A stretch of 64,000 nt of DNA from Haliea salexigens DSM 19537. Its GTDB lineage: Bacteria; Pseudomonadota; Gammaproteobacteria; Pseudomonadales; Halieaceae. Below the pieces are notes generated by a model that saw only the letters and a program-made list of their open reading frames with translations, searched no databases and had not been told where the DNA came from. The DNA lies in assembly GCF_000423125.1 (NCBI RefSeq), contig NZ_AUHJ01000011.1:62001-126000 (forward strand). Reading direction: 5' to 3'. Of the stretch, positions 1-8,548 are shown piece after piece. Position 1 is the stretch's first letter, and the number at the start of each line of letters is the position of its first letter. The translations under genes and the position numbers were made by a program.

Positions 1-107
1 TTACCGCGATGCCCGCTTCAGTGAGCGGCCCCGGGTCACTTGAATACCCACTCGTCCCGGCGGCTGCTATCCTGCCGTTGCCGCGATCCTGCCTGCCGGA
101 GACTGTC

Positions 108-1853
108 ATGCCCTGTTTATTGCGCCACCGAGCCCTGCTCATTGCCGTTGCTTTTTTTTCACCGCTTGCCTGGACGGCGGATGCCCGCGAGCAACTGCAC
201 ACACTGCTGGATGAGTACTGGGCGCGCGCAACGCAGGAGCAAGTGTTTTTTCGCACCGACCCGGATGCTTTCCGCCCGGCAGGCAAATTACCCGACCTGA
301 GCCCGGCGGGCCGTGAACGGCGTCGTCAGTTCAATGCAGAGATGCTGGAGCGACTGGACGGAATCGATACCGGCGCGCTGACCGGCCAGGATGCCATCAG
401 CGCGCGACTGTTCCGCTACGAGCGCGAGACGGAGCGCGCGAGCTACGGCTACCAGGACCACATGTTCCCTATCACCAGCCTGTTTGGCTACCACAGCTAC
501 TTCGCCAATGCGCCGACGAACATGCCCTTTGCTACGCTTGCAGACTATGAGCAGTACCTGGTCAGCCTGGCCGACTTTCCGCGCTACAACCGCGAGCAGA
601 TAGCTGCACTGCAGGCCGGGGTGGACAGCGGGTTCACGCAGCACTGCGGTGCGCTGGGAGGTGTGGAGGCGAGCATTGCCGAGTTGCTGGTGGAAAGCCC
701 CGAGCAGAGCAGCCTGTATGCGCCCTTTGTTGCGCTGCCCGATGCCGTGCCGGCCGCTGAGCGCGCACGCCTGCGCGATCGCGGAGAGGCGCTTATCGCC
801 AACGCCGTGTTGCCCGCCTACCGCGAACTGTTCGCCTTCTACCGCGACCGCTATCTGCCGGCGTGTCGTGAGCAGGTAGGAATCACCAGCGTGCCGGGCG
901 GCGATGCCTACTATGCGTATCTTCTCAATTACTTCACCACGACGGACCTGAGCGCGGAGGATATCCACGAATTGGGCCTGCGGGAAACCGAGCGTATCCG
1001 CGGTGAAATGGCGGAGATCATCGCCCGCACCGGCTTTCAGGGCAGTTTCCGCGGCTTTCTCGATCAGCTGCGCGCGGCCCCTGAGTCCTACGCTGGCTCC
1101 GCTCAGGAGCTGATGGAGAAAACCGCCCTGGTGGCCAAGCGAGCCGACGGCATGATGCCGCGCTTTTTCGGCCACCTCGCACGCAATACCTACGAAATCC
1201 GCAATGCACCGGGGCGGGGCGCCTATTACGTTAGTGGCCCCGCAGACGGGCGCACCGCCGGGGTGTACTTTATCGATGCCAGCAGTTTTCCGTCGCAGCC
1301 CCTGTACGCACTGGAGGCGCTCACCCTGCACGAGGCTGTACCCGGTCATCACCATCAGTCGGCACTGGCGCTGGAGCTTGATTTGCCCGCATTCCGCCGC
1401 CCGCTGTACCACGCTGCGTTCGGCGAGGGCTGGGGCTTGTACGCTGAAAGCCTGGGCAAGGAGATGGGTTTCTACACCGACCCGCACAGTGACTTCGGGC
1501 GCCTGACCTATGAGATATGGCGCGCCAACCGGCTGGTTATTGATACCGGCCTGCACGCGTTTGGCTGGTCGCGCCAGCAGGCCATATACTACCTGCTGGA
1601 AAACTCCGCGTTGTCAGAGGCAGAGGTGGTATCGGAAGTGGACCGCTATATTACCTGGCCCGGCCAGGCCACGGCGTACAAGATCGGCGAGTTGCGCATT
1701 CAGGCGCTGCGGGCGCAGGCGCAGGAGGCGCTGGGTAGTGACTTTGATCTGCGCGCTTTCCACGACGTGGTGGTCGGCAACGGCTCGCTGGCGATTGCGA
1801 TTCTGGAAGACGTGGTCGAGGGCTGGATTGAGGCTCAGCGCGCCGCCCTGTGA
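108..1853 (+). CDS. DUF885 family protein (putative secreted metal-dependent hydrolase/peptidase)
   Basis: The protein has 581 residues. I chose the ATG at 108 because it opens a clear signal peptide (MPCLLRHR, a hydrophobic stretch, then a WTADA cleavage region); the upstream in-frame start adds 33 residues with no signal character. A HExxxGHHHQ motif (LHEAVPGHHHQ, His about residue 408) and a later FGEGWGLYAE motif are typical of DUF885 proteins, which resemble gluzincin-type peptidases with a HEXXH-like zinc site. The protein is probably exported and hydrolyses an unknown substrate. It faces the convergent yebC-family gene with only 6 bases between them. Confidence 0.85.
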   Translation: MPCLLRHRALLIAVAFFSPLAWTADAREQLHTLLDEYWARATQEQVFFRTDPDAFRPAGKLPDLSPAGRERRRQFNAEMLERLDGIDTGALTGQDAISARLFRYERETERASYGYQDHMFPITSLFGYHSYFANAPTNMPFATLADYEQYLVSLADFPRYNREQIAALQAGVDSGFTQHCGALGGVEASIAELLVESPEQSSLYAPFVALPDAVPAAERARLRDRGEALIANAVLPAYRELFAFYRDRYLPACREQVGITSVPGGDAYYAYLLNYFTTTDLSAEDIHELGLRETERIRGEMAEIIARTGFQGSFRGFLDQLRAAPESYAGSAQELMEKTALVAKRADGMMPRFFGHLARNTYEIRNAPGRGAYYVSGPADGRTAGVYFIDASSFPSQPLYALEALTLHEAVPGHHHQSALALELDLPAFRRPLYHAAFGEGWGLYAESLGKEMGFYTDPHSDFGRLTYEIWRANRLVIDTGLHAFGWSRQQAIYYLLENSALSEAEVVSEVDRYITWPGQATAYKIGELRIQALRAQAQEALGSDFDLRAFHDVVVGNGSLAIAILEDVVEGWIEAQRAAL

Positions 1854-1859
1854 GCGTGC

Positions 1860-2573
1860 TCAGGCGGCGTTGTGATAGACGTTCTGCACATCGTCCAGGT
1901 AGTTGAGCATATCCAGCAGGCGCTCCATGACCTGCGCATCCTCGCCCTCAAGTGCCACTGACGCCTGGGGGACAAACTGCACCTCGTCGACTTCAAACTC
2001 CAGCTCGCTGAAGGCGTCGAGTAGCGCCTGGCGGGCCTTGAAGTGCTCGGTGTGGGGTACGAAGGCGCTGACGCGTCCCTCCTCGCACTCAATGTCGGTC
2101 ACGTCCACATCGGCATCCATCAGCGCTTCCAGTGCGGCTTCCTCGTCGTCTCCCGGGAAAACCAGAATAGCGCTGTGGTCGAACAGGTGGCTTACGCTGC
2201 CCGGTGTGCCCAGCTTGCACTTGGTTTTGGTAAAGCAGTGGCGCACATCGCCGAAGGTGCGGTTCGGGTTGTCGGTCAGGCATTCCACAATCACCATGGT
2301 GCCACCCGGTCCGAAACCCTCGTAGCGGGCAACCGAGAAGTCTTCGCCGCCGCCTCCGCTGGCCTTGTCCAGTGCCTTTTCGATCACGTGCGCAGGCACC
2401 TGGTCCTTGCGTGCGCGCTCAAGCAGGCTGCGCAGCGCGAGGTTGGCATCCGGGTCGGTGCCGCCGGATTTGCCGGTGACGTATATCTCCCGGGCGTACT
2501 TGCTGTACACCCGCGCCTTGGCGTCGGATGTCTTGGCGATGGAGTCTTTGCGGTTCTGGTAGGCGCGGCCCAT
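1860..2573 (-). CDS. YebC/PmpR family transcriptional regulator (YeeN-like)
   Basis: The 237-residue protein starts MGRAYQNRKDS and carries the YebC-family signature around residues 85-95 (ARYEGFGPGGTMVIVE), then a central GSVSHLFDH segment and the conserved C-terminal DDVQNVYHN. The N-terminus and the ending fit the YeeN subgroup better than ruvC-linked YebC. Family members are cytosolic DNA-binding or translation-associated regulators; the target here cannot be read from sequence. A TATAAT box lies about 31 bases upstream of the ATG on the minus strand. Confidence 0.9.
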   Translation of the reverse strand: MGRAYQNRKDSIAKTSDAKARVYSKYAREIYVTGKSGGTDPDANLALRSLLERARKDQVPAHVIEKALDKASGGGGEDFSVARYEGFGPGGTMVIVECLTDNPNRTFGDVRHCFTKTKCKLGTPGSVSHLFDHSAILVFPGDDEEAALEALMDADVDVTDIECEEGRVSAFVPHTEHFKARQALLDAFSELEFEVDEVQFVPQASVALEGEDAQVMERLLDMLNYLDDVQNVYHNAA

Positions 2574-2603
2574 GTGCTGGTCCCGTTGGTCAGAGAGCCG
2601 CGC

Positions 2604-2634
2604 ATTATAGAGCCTGCCCCCGGGGGCTTGACAA
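2604..2634 (-). promoter_or_regulatory. Candidate sigma-70 promoter of the yebC-family gene
   Basis: Read on the minus strand there is a perfect TATAAT at 2604-2609 and a TTGTCA -35-like hexamer at 2629-2634. The spacer is 19 bases, longer than ideal, and contains the palindrome CCCCCGGGGG. The position fits a short leader before the ATG at 2573. This is read by eye only. Confidence 0.45.
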
Positions 2635-2734
2635 GCACCGGTCCCCTTGTGCAGGTGAAACTGCCGGTTACGGACTCCGGCGAGCCTGCTAGACTACGGC
2701 GGCAACGCTGCGCGCAGCGCACACGGAGGAGCCT

Positions 2735-3532
2735 ATGAAAAACCGCATGCTAGTGACCTTGCAGGCGCTTGCCTGCCTGATGCTGCTGACCCTGCAGCCA
2801 CAGGCGTGGGCAGCAGAAGAGGGCGTGCTTACGCCACTGAAAGTGCTGGTGCGTAGTGACGATGCCAAGTTCATCGGCAGCAAGGTGGGCGGGCTACAGG
2901 TGCAGGTGCGCGCGGTGGCAACCGGCGAGGTCCTGGCGCACGGCCCGCTGGAGGGTGGCACCGGAGATACTGCCGCCCTGATGCAACAGCCGCAATTGCG
3001 TGGGCAGTCGGCAACAACAGGCGAACCGGCGAGCTTCAATGCCGAGCTGGCGCTTGAACGGCCTACCCGGGTGGAGATTGTCGTGACCGGTCCATTGGGG
3101 GTAGCGCAAAGCGCGCAATCGACAGCACTGAGCCTGTGGCTGTTGCCGGGTGAAGATCGCGCGCAGCGTCCGGTAATTCTGCATATGTCCGGGCTGATTG
3201 TGGATCTGGTCGACTACCAGCTCGCCGCGCAGGCGCTTACCGTTACCGCGCAGGTCACCATGCTCTGCGGGTGCCCTCTCGACCGCGACGGCCTCTGGCC
3301 TGTCAGTGATTTCAGCGTGGCGCTGCAGGTGTTGCAGGCGGGTCAGCCTGTGGCGCAGCAAGCCCTGACGTTCACCGGGGTCGAAAACGAATTTTCCGGC
3401 ACGCTCACCCTGCCCGGTGCGGGCGATTTCGAGCTGCAGGTCACCGCGACCCAGCGCAGTACCGGCAACGCCGGCGTCTATCAACACCCGTTGCGGGTTT
3501 CCGCCGCGGCGCAGCAACCACAGGAGCAGTAA
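2735..3532 (+). CDS. Exported protein of unknown function
   Basis: This 265-residue protein has a Sec signal peptide (MKNRM, hydrophobic core, cleavage after AWA near residue 26). The rest is rich in short beta-type segments. A CGCPLDRDGLWP segment near residue 180 contains a CxC pair, which could be a disulfide or metal site. The C-terminal third (VALQVLQAGQPV, GDFELQVTATQ) looks like an immunoglobulin-like or carboxypeptidase-regulatory fold. I do not recognise a named family. An RBS (ggagga) precedes the ATG, and yghU starts 3 bases after the stop, so the two are probably co-transcribed. Confidence 0.75.
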   Translation: MKNRMLVTLQALACLMLLTLQPQAWAAEEGVLTPLKVLVRSDDAKFIGSKVGGLQVQVRAVATGEVLAHGPLEGGTGDTAALMQQPQLRGQSATTGEPASFNAELALERPTRVEIVVTGPLGVAQSAQSTALSLWLLPGEDRAQRPVILHMSGLIVDLVDYQLAAQALTVTAQVTMLCGCPLDRDGLWPVSDFSVALQVLQAGQPVAQQALTFTGVENEFSGTLTLPGAGDFELQVTATQRSTGNAGVYQHPLRVSAAAQQPQEQ

Positions 3533-3535
3533 GGC

Positions 3536-4381
3536 ATGAGTGAGTCAAACGAGTACGTGCCACCCAAAGTATGGACCTGGGAGCCCGGCAATGGTGGTCG
3601 GTTTGCCAATATCAATCGGCCCATCGCCGGTGCCACGCACGACCACACACTGCCTCGGGGTGAGCACCCGCTGCAGCTCTACTCCCTCGCCACGCCGAAC
3701 GGTGTGAAAGTGACGGTGCTGCTGGAGGAGCTGCTGGCACTGGGTCACCAGGGCGCGGAATATGATGCCTGGTTGATCAACATCCTTGAGGGCGATCAGT
3801 TCGGTTCCGGCTTTGTCGAGATCAACCCCAACTCCAAGATTCCCGCACTGCTGGATTGCAGTACCGACCCTGCCACGCGGGTGTTCGAGTCCGGCGCGAT
3901 ACTCCTCTACCTGGCGGAAAAATTCGGCGAATTCCTGCCTGAAGACGCCGGCCCTCGCGCGGAATGCTTTTCCTGGCTGTTCTGGCAGATGGGCAGTGTG
4001 CCGTACCTGGGTGGCGGTTTTGGCCATTTTTATGCCTATGCGCCGGAGAAACTCGAGTACCCGATCAACCGTTTCACCATGGAAGTGAAGCGTCAACTGG
4101 ATGTGCTGGATCGCAACCTCGCCGAGCGACGCTTCCTCTGTGGCGACCACTACACCATCGCCGATATGGCGAACTGGCCCTGGTATGGCGGCCTGATGCT
4201 CGACAACCTGTATGAATCGAAAGAGTTTCTCGATGTGGACTCCTATGTGCACGTCAACCGCTGGGCCAGGGAAATTGCCGAGCGGCCCGCGGTGCTGCGC
4301 GGGCGCCGGGTGAACCGTGTCTGGGGCGACGAAGAGAAGCGTCACCCCGAGCGCCACTCGGCGCAGGATCTGGATGAGTAG
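3536..4381 (+). CDS. yghU: Glutathione S-transferase family, YghU-type disulfide reductase
   Basis: The 281-residue protein matches the YghU pattern along its length: N-terminal KVWTWEPGNGGRFANINRP, then HPLQLYSLATPNGVKV where the TPNG turn binds glutathione, NPNSKIPAL with ESGAILLYLAEKFG (thioredoxin-fold GSH site), and a C-terminal helical domain with YTIADMANWPWYG. YghU enzymes bind two glutathiones and reduce disulfides or organic peroxides in the cytosol. The gene follows the exported protein by 3 bases. Assignment rests on motif-level similarity I recall. Confidence 0.92.
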   Translation: MSESNEYVPPKVWTWEPGNGGRFANINRPIAGATHDHTLPRGEHPLQLYSLATPNGVKVTVLLEELLALGHQGAEYDAWLINILEGDQFGSGFVEINPNSKIPALLDCSTDPATRVFESGAILLYLAEKFGEFLPEDAGPRAECFSWLFWQMGSVPYLGGGFGHFYAYAPEKLEYPINRFTMEVKRQLDVLDRNLAERRFLCGDHYTIADMANWPWYGGLMLDNLYESKEFLDVDSYVHVNRWAREIAERPAVLRGRRVNRVWGDEEKRHPERHSAQDLDE

Positions 4382-4429
4382 GATGATGGAGTCAAACAGG
4401 GTTTGTGGCGGCGTGGGAGGCCGGGTCTG

Positions 4430-4978
4430 ATGGCGGGTTCACTACAGGATCAATTGTTGCAGGCAGGCCTCGCGGATACGGCCAAGGCCAAGCGTTTGGC
4501 CAAGGACAAACGCAAGCAGGCCAATGTGGCGCGTCGTGGCGGGCACGACCCGGCAGAGGAAACCCGCGAGGCCGCACGCCTGGCACAGGCAAACAAGGCT
4601 GAACGTGACCGTGAGCTGAACGAGGCGCGCAATGCTGAGGCATCGCGCAAGGCGATCAACGCGCAGATCAAGCAGCTGGTCGCCAATCACAAACTGCCGC
4701 GCGGCAAGGGTGATGTGGGCTTCAATTTCACCGATGGTACCCGGGTGAAGAAGCTGTATGTCACCAGTATGGATCAGAAGCAGCTGGCGGCGGGCAACGT
4801 CGCTATCGTCAAACAGGGTGATCAGTACGAAATGCTGCCGCGCCCCATCGCCGACAAGATTGCCGAACGCGATGCCGCGCGGGTGATTATCTGCAGCGAG
4901 GCGGACGCCACTGGCCTCAGCGCGGAGGAGCAGGACTGGTACAAGGACTACGAGATTCCCGACGACCTCATGTGGTGA
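4430..4978 (+). CDS. DUF2058 family protein (YaiL-like)
   Basis: The 182-residue protein starts MAGSLQDQLLQAGL. The ATG at 4430 is preferred over a TTG at 4403 because family members begin with this SLQDQLLKAGL-type helix. The N-terminal third is highly charged (KAKRLAKDKRKQ) and probably coiled-coil; the C-terminal part (FNFTDGTRVKKLYV, RPIADKIAERD) is a compact domain ending in DWYKDYEIPDDLMW. It resembles YaiL, a conserved gammaproteobacterial protein of unknown function. Confidence 0.88.
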   Translation: MAGSLQDQLLQAGLADTAKAKRLAKDKRKQANVARRGGHDPAEETREAARLAQANKAERDRELNEARNAEASRKAINAQIKQLVANHKLPRGKGDVGFNFTDGTRVKKLYVTSMDQKQLAAGNVAIVKQGDQYEMLPRPIADKIAERDAARVIICSEADATGLSAEEQDWYKDYEIPDDLMW

Positions 4979-5001
4979 GGGCGCCGGGCCACGCTCCGCT
5001 G

Positions 5002-5616
5002 CTATTGGGCGGGCGCAGGGCTCGGCGGGAAGTCGGCCAGCAGTTCGCTGGCAACCTCGGAGGCTACACGGTTCTTGTCGTTGATCGACATATCCTCTTT
5101 CAGGCGGCCCTCGGCGATGCCGCGCCAGATTATCTTGCTGCTGCGCGTATCAATGATATCCAGCACCACCGTACCTTCCTTGTAGGTTCTGACGCTGGGG
5201 CCGGAGCTGTAGCCCAGGCTCACCGCCGAGCCATACGTGCCGACGCCCACCCCGCCGTGCATACCCGCTGACGGGTAGCCGCTGAAGCTGTCAATGCGCA
5301 TCTGCTGCTCTTTGGATATGTGGTAGTTCACCCACAGGTCGGCGCGTTCCGTGGTGCTTTCGCGCAGGCCATGGGCTTTCAGTTCGCGGTCGACATAGGT
5401 GCGTACGCGCTTGTCCGAGCTGTTGTACTGCCGGTACTCGGCGAGCTCGGAGCCGTGGATGTCGTCGTACCAGCGGTAGCTGCGGAAGCTGTTGAAGTCT
5501 GCATCGTCGGCATAATCAACCGTGAAGGTGGGTTGACTGCTGCAAGCGATGAGGGTCAACAGCAGCGCAAGGAGCGCGGCGCCTCGCCACAGAAGCTGTG
5601 GGAATGGGTAAGACAT
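5002..5616 (-). CDS. DUF4136 family lipoprotein
   Basis: The 204-residue protein has a lipoprotein signal with lipobox LIAC and lipidation Cys at residue 25. The mature part matches DUF4136 architecture: DADFNSFRSYRW near the N-terminus, a middle ERADLWVNYH segment, a Gly-rich stretch, and EGTVVLDIIDTRSSKIIWRG toward the end. It should be anchored to the inner leaflet of the outer membrane, or to the inner membrane. Function is unknown. It converges on the DUF2058 gene. Confidence 0.88.
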   Translation of the reverse strand: MSYPFPQLLWRGAALLALLLTLIACSSQPTFTVDYADDADFNSFRSYRWYDDIHGSELAEYRQYNSSDKRVRTYVDRELKAHGLRESTTERADLWVNYHISKEQQMRIDSFSGYPSAGMHGGVGVGTYGSAVSLGYSSGPSVRTYKEGTVVLDIIDTRSSKIIWRGIAEGRLKEDMSINDKNRVASEVASELLADFPPSPAPAQ

Positions 5617-5772
5617 GGCCGTGGGTTCCTGAGTTGTTGGCAGGCTGGTGGGTCATCATAGCGTTGCGCTGCGTTAAGTGCCACGCAAGCCCCGAACTCC
5701 GGCACAATCGGGTCGCAGCCTGGCAGGCCGTGTGCGAGGATGTTCGTGGCAACCAGTGAACGGAGAAGAATA

Positions 5773-6231
5773 ATGACCGAACTTGAACGGATGCTCATCG
5801 TGAACGCAGTCCATCAGCTCAAGGGGCGATATTTCCGTACCCTGGACTGCAAGGACTGGGCGGGTTACGAAGCGGTGTTCGCGCCGGATCTGGTGGCCGA
5901 TATGCGCGACGCCAGCGGCCAGCGCGATGAATCCCAGCTTATTTTCGGAGCTGCGGCCTACGTTGCCGGCCTCGCCCCAGCGCTGCAGGGCGTGATTACC
6001 GTGCACCATGGGCATTCGCCGGAAATCGATGTCCTGTCAGCCGCCGAGGCGACCGGTATCTGGGCGATGGAGGATAAACTGTGGCCCGGCCCCGACTCAC
6101 CTTTACCCTTTCGCTTTCTGCACGGCTACGGCCACTATCACGAGCGTTATGTGCTGTGGGAGGGAGACTGGCGAATCCGTGAGATTCGGTTGAGCAGGCT
6201 GCATGTGGAGGTTGAACATGTCGGCGCATAG
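5773..6231 (+). CDS. SnoaL-like (NTF2-fold) protein
   Basis: The 152-residue protein is placed at the ATG at 5773 because a good Shine-Dalgarno (ggagaag) sits 6 bases upstream; the earlier in-frame ATG at 5740 has none. [36 protein letters not shown] is the usual start of SnoaL_4/NTF2-like folds, and [14 protein letters not shown] is the closing strand. Such proteins serve as dehydratases, cyclases or non-catalytic partners in aromatic and terpenoid metabolism. It overlaps the P450 gene by 14 bases, suggesting translational coupling and a shared substrate (inference). Confidence 0.82.
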   Translation: MTELERMLIVNAVHQLKGRYFRTLDCKDWAGYEAVFAPDLVADMRDASGQRDESQLIFGAAAYVAGLAPALQGVITVHHGHSPEIDVLSAAEATGIWAMEDKLWPGPDSPLPFRFLHGYGHYHERYVLWEGDWRIREIRLSRLHVEVEHVGA

Positions 6232-7486
6232 GCACCACGACCCTGTTCTTATGCGGGCGCCACTCTATTCCCCGGAACCGGACGAGATATTGTCCGATGA
6301 GGCCATCAGCAACCCGCAGCAGCTCTATGCGCGTTTGCGTCAGGATGCGCCACTCGCCCGCATCCACGCTTCGGGCGTTCACACTGTGGCAAACTGGTCG
6401 CTTATTGAGGAGGTGCTCAAACGGGAAGCAGATTTTTCTGCCAATCTTACCGGCGTGCTATACCGTGGCCCTGATGGACAGCCACAGTGCTTTGAGCTTC
6501 CTTCAAGTCGCGCCAACGAAGTCATCGCGACAGCTGACGACCCGCAGCATGCCGTGCACCGCAGCATACTCCAACCGGCTTTTCTCGCATCGCAGATCAA
6601 GGCGATGGAACCTCTGCTCAGGCGGTGGACGACTGCCACATTGCAACCGCTGCTTGACGCAGGGTCTGGGGATTTTGCCGCAGTCGCTGAACAGGTGCCG
6701 GCCCGGGCCGTGGCGCATTTGCTCGGGCTGCCGCAAGAGGACCTGCCGCAGCACCGCGTCTGGGCGATGATGGGCGGGGATATTCTCGCAGGACAAATTA
6801 CCAGTGAAAGGCTGGAATTTCTGGCCAATGAAACCGCCAATATGTCGGCCTATCTGGGCAAGCATCTTGACCATGCCCTGGCCAACATCGACGACTCGGA
6901 CACCGCACCGATATTGCATACGCTTGCCGGGGCTGTCGTAAGCGGTGAGGTTGACAGAGAGCAGGCACTGGGAATGGCGGTCATCCTGTTTGGCGCGGGT
7001 GGTGAATCGACCGCCGCCTTGATTGGCTCGATGCTCTACCGTCTGGCTCAGGCTCCCGACATGGCAGACCAGATACGGGAAAAACCCGAGCTGGCGCCAT
7101 TGTTTGTGGAGGAGGTCATCCGGCTTGAGCCGCCCTTCAAGTTTCACTACCGGTCAGTGCGTCGGCCTTGCAGTCTGGGTGGCTACGAACTCGCCCCCGG
7201 TGACAGGCTCATGCTTTTGTGGGCTTCAGCCAATCGTGACCCGGAGCGCTTCAGCGACCCGGATGTGCTGCGGCTTGATCGCAAGCACTCTCGGCAGCAC
7301 CTGGGTTTCGGTCGCGGGCTGCATTTCTGCATCGGCGCGAGCCTTGCTCGGCTGGAAGCCAGAATCGTGCTGGAAGAACTGCTGGCCGACGGCAGGCAGC
7401 CAGGCTGCATTGCGGGGCAACCGCCTGTGTATGCGCGCAGCATTTTCGTGCGTCGCCTTCAACACCTGCCCCTGGGGCTTACTTAG
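6218..7486 (+). CDS. Cytochrome P450
   Basis: The 422-residue soluble, bacterial-type P450 carries an I-helix oxygen-activation motif (LFGAGGEST), the K-helix ExxR (EEVIR), and the heme loop [10 protein letters not shown] with proximal Cys at about residue 371. No membrane anchor is visible. I chose the ATG at 6218 because ggaggt lies 6 bases upstream; it is inside the end of the SnoaL-like gene. No ferredoxin or reductase gene is next to it, so redox partners must be elsewhere. The substrate cannot be predicted from sequence alone. Confidence 0.93.
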   Translation: MSAHRHHDPVLMRAPLYSPEPDEILSDEAISNPQQLYARLRQDAPLARIHASGVHTVANWSLIEEVLKREADFSANLTGVLYRGPDGQPQCFELPSSRANEVIATADDPQHAVHRSILQPAFLASQIKAMEPLLRRWTTATLQPLLDAGSGDFAAVAEQVPARAVAHLLGLPQEDLPQHRVWAMMGGDILAGQITSERLEFLANETANMSAYLGKHLDHALANIDDSDTAPILHTLAGAVVSGEVDREQALGMAVILFGAGGESTAALIGSMLYRLAQAPDMADQIREKPELAPLFVEEVIRLEPPFKFHYRSVRRPCSLGGYELAPGDRLMLLWASANRDPERFSDPDVLRLDRKHSRQHLGFGRGLHFCIGASLARLEARIVLEELLADGRQPGCIAGQPPVYARSIFVRRLQHLPLGLT

Positions 7487-7499
7487 GACACTGCAAAAA

Positions 7500-7576
7500 T
7501 GGTGGGCCCACCAGGACTTGAACCTGGGACCAATCGATTATGAGTCGACTGCTCTGACCAACTGAGCTATAGGCCC
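7500..7576 (-). tRNA. tRNA with CAU anticodon, probably tRNA-Ile2 (lysidine type)
   Basis: The minus strand folds into a full cloverleaf: acceptor GGGCCTA pairing with TGGGCCC, D arm TAGCTCAGTTGGTCAGAGCA, anticodon loop CTCATAA (anticodon CAT at 7540-7542), T arm with GGTTCAAGTCC, and an encoded CCA. The anticodon stem-loop core CGA-CTCATAA-TCG matches E. coli ileX better than elongator metT, so the isoleucine AUA-reading tRNA modified by TilS is favoured. Elongator tRNA-Met is the alternative. It lies just downstream of the P450 gene, on the opposite strand. Confidence 0.93.
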
Positions 7577-7661
7577 GATAAAGCAAGGGGTGGGATTATA
7601 AAGAAGAACCCACCGCAGTCACAGCCCCGAATGGAGCGATGATTGCGGTGGATGTGGCTCT

Positions 7662-8408
7662 CTAGGGGGCGGCAACAATATTCACTGCATCATAGAGGTT
7701 GGGCGAGCTGCAGTGTGACACATCGTCCATCGCGGCGTTGGCCCTGGCTATCCCGCCGCCGTTCATGTACGCCTCAAAGGCTTTGCCCAGTGCAGGATAG
7801 GATGGCCATGCGGCTACGTGGTAATAGTCAAATTCGGCATCACCACCGCCCAGAGATGGCGCAAACATCCAGCTCGCGCCGGGCGCCTCCATCTCCACCA
7901 TCATGTCACTGACCGTTGTGTGGCCGGCCATCGCGTCGGCCATGCTGCTGTCGTCGTCGAGGGAGCAGCGAGCAAACCAGACGACGCCATCACCGGGGCC
8001 TCCCTCGGGGGGCAGCACGGTATAGGACGCCATCAATCCGTGACTGCAGTCGAGGGCGTCGACATACGCCTGTGACACGTCTCCCGATTCGTTTACCCAC
8101 TTGTCCATCTGCGAGCCGAACTGCTCGGCGTTGGCGTATGCGCCGATAAAACCGACGTCGAAGGCTTCCTCTCCGGCACGGAACTGAGGAGTAATCATCC
8201 AGGCGTTATAGCCGCGGCTGTGTTTGGACGCCCACTTTTTCAGATCCTTGTTGGCGTTCTCGAGGTCGCCAAACCCCTTTCCCTCCTTGAAGGTGCAGGC
8301 ATAGAGTTCAACGGGTTGTGCGTTCATGGCGTTCTGGGCGAAACTCGGCGCGGCTGTGGCGCCGGCTAGGGCGAGCGCTGCTGTTATGGCATAAGTTACT
8401 GATTTCAT
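7662..8408 (-). CDS. Exported protein with two related half-domains, function unknown
   Basis: The 248-residue protein has a signal peptide (MKSVTYAITAALALA, cleavage near FAQ at residue 24). The ATG at 8408 is chosen because the 30 residues upstream lack signal character. The mature protein seems to hold two similar units: one from VELYACTF through FDVGFIGAYANAEQFG to the WV near residue 120, and one from VVWFARCS through FDYYHVAAWPSYPALG. Each starts with a strand containing Cys, has a Trp-centred strand, then a D-aromatic strand and helix, as in dimeric alpha/beta-barrel folds. No named family is recognised. Confidence 0.72.
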   Translation of the reverse strand: MKSVTYAITAALALAGATAAPSFAQNAMNAQPVELYACTFKEGKGFGDLENANKDLKKWASKHSRGYNAWMITPQFRAGEEAFDVGFIGAYANAEQFGSQMDKWVNESGDVSQAYVDALDCSHGLMASYTVLPPEGGPGDGVVWFARCSLDDDSSMADAMAGHTTVSDMMVEMEAPGASWMFAPSLGGGDAEFDYYHVAAWPSYPALGKAFEAYMNGGGIARANAAMDDVSHCSSPNLYDAVNIVAAP

Positions 8409-8548
8409 GGCACTATTTCCTGTAATTGTTATGAGGGCGATGCCAGTGAGACAGATATCGGCATGCGTTAAGCGTAGGTCATGAAGGGGGCGTGTCAATT
8501 TGCGGCTCGCGGCAGGACACGGTGGTGCTTGGTCGCAGCGTATTTTGC

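Noticed and set aside
288-1556. Open frame of 422 codons antisense to the DUF885 gene
   Set aside because: The DUF885 frame has a signal peptide and HExxxGHH motif; the antisense product has no signal, domain or RBS support.
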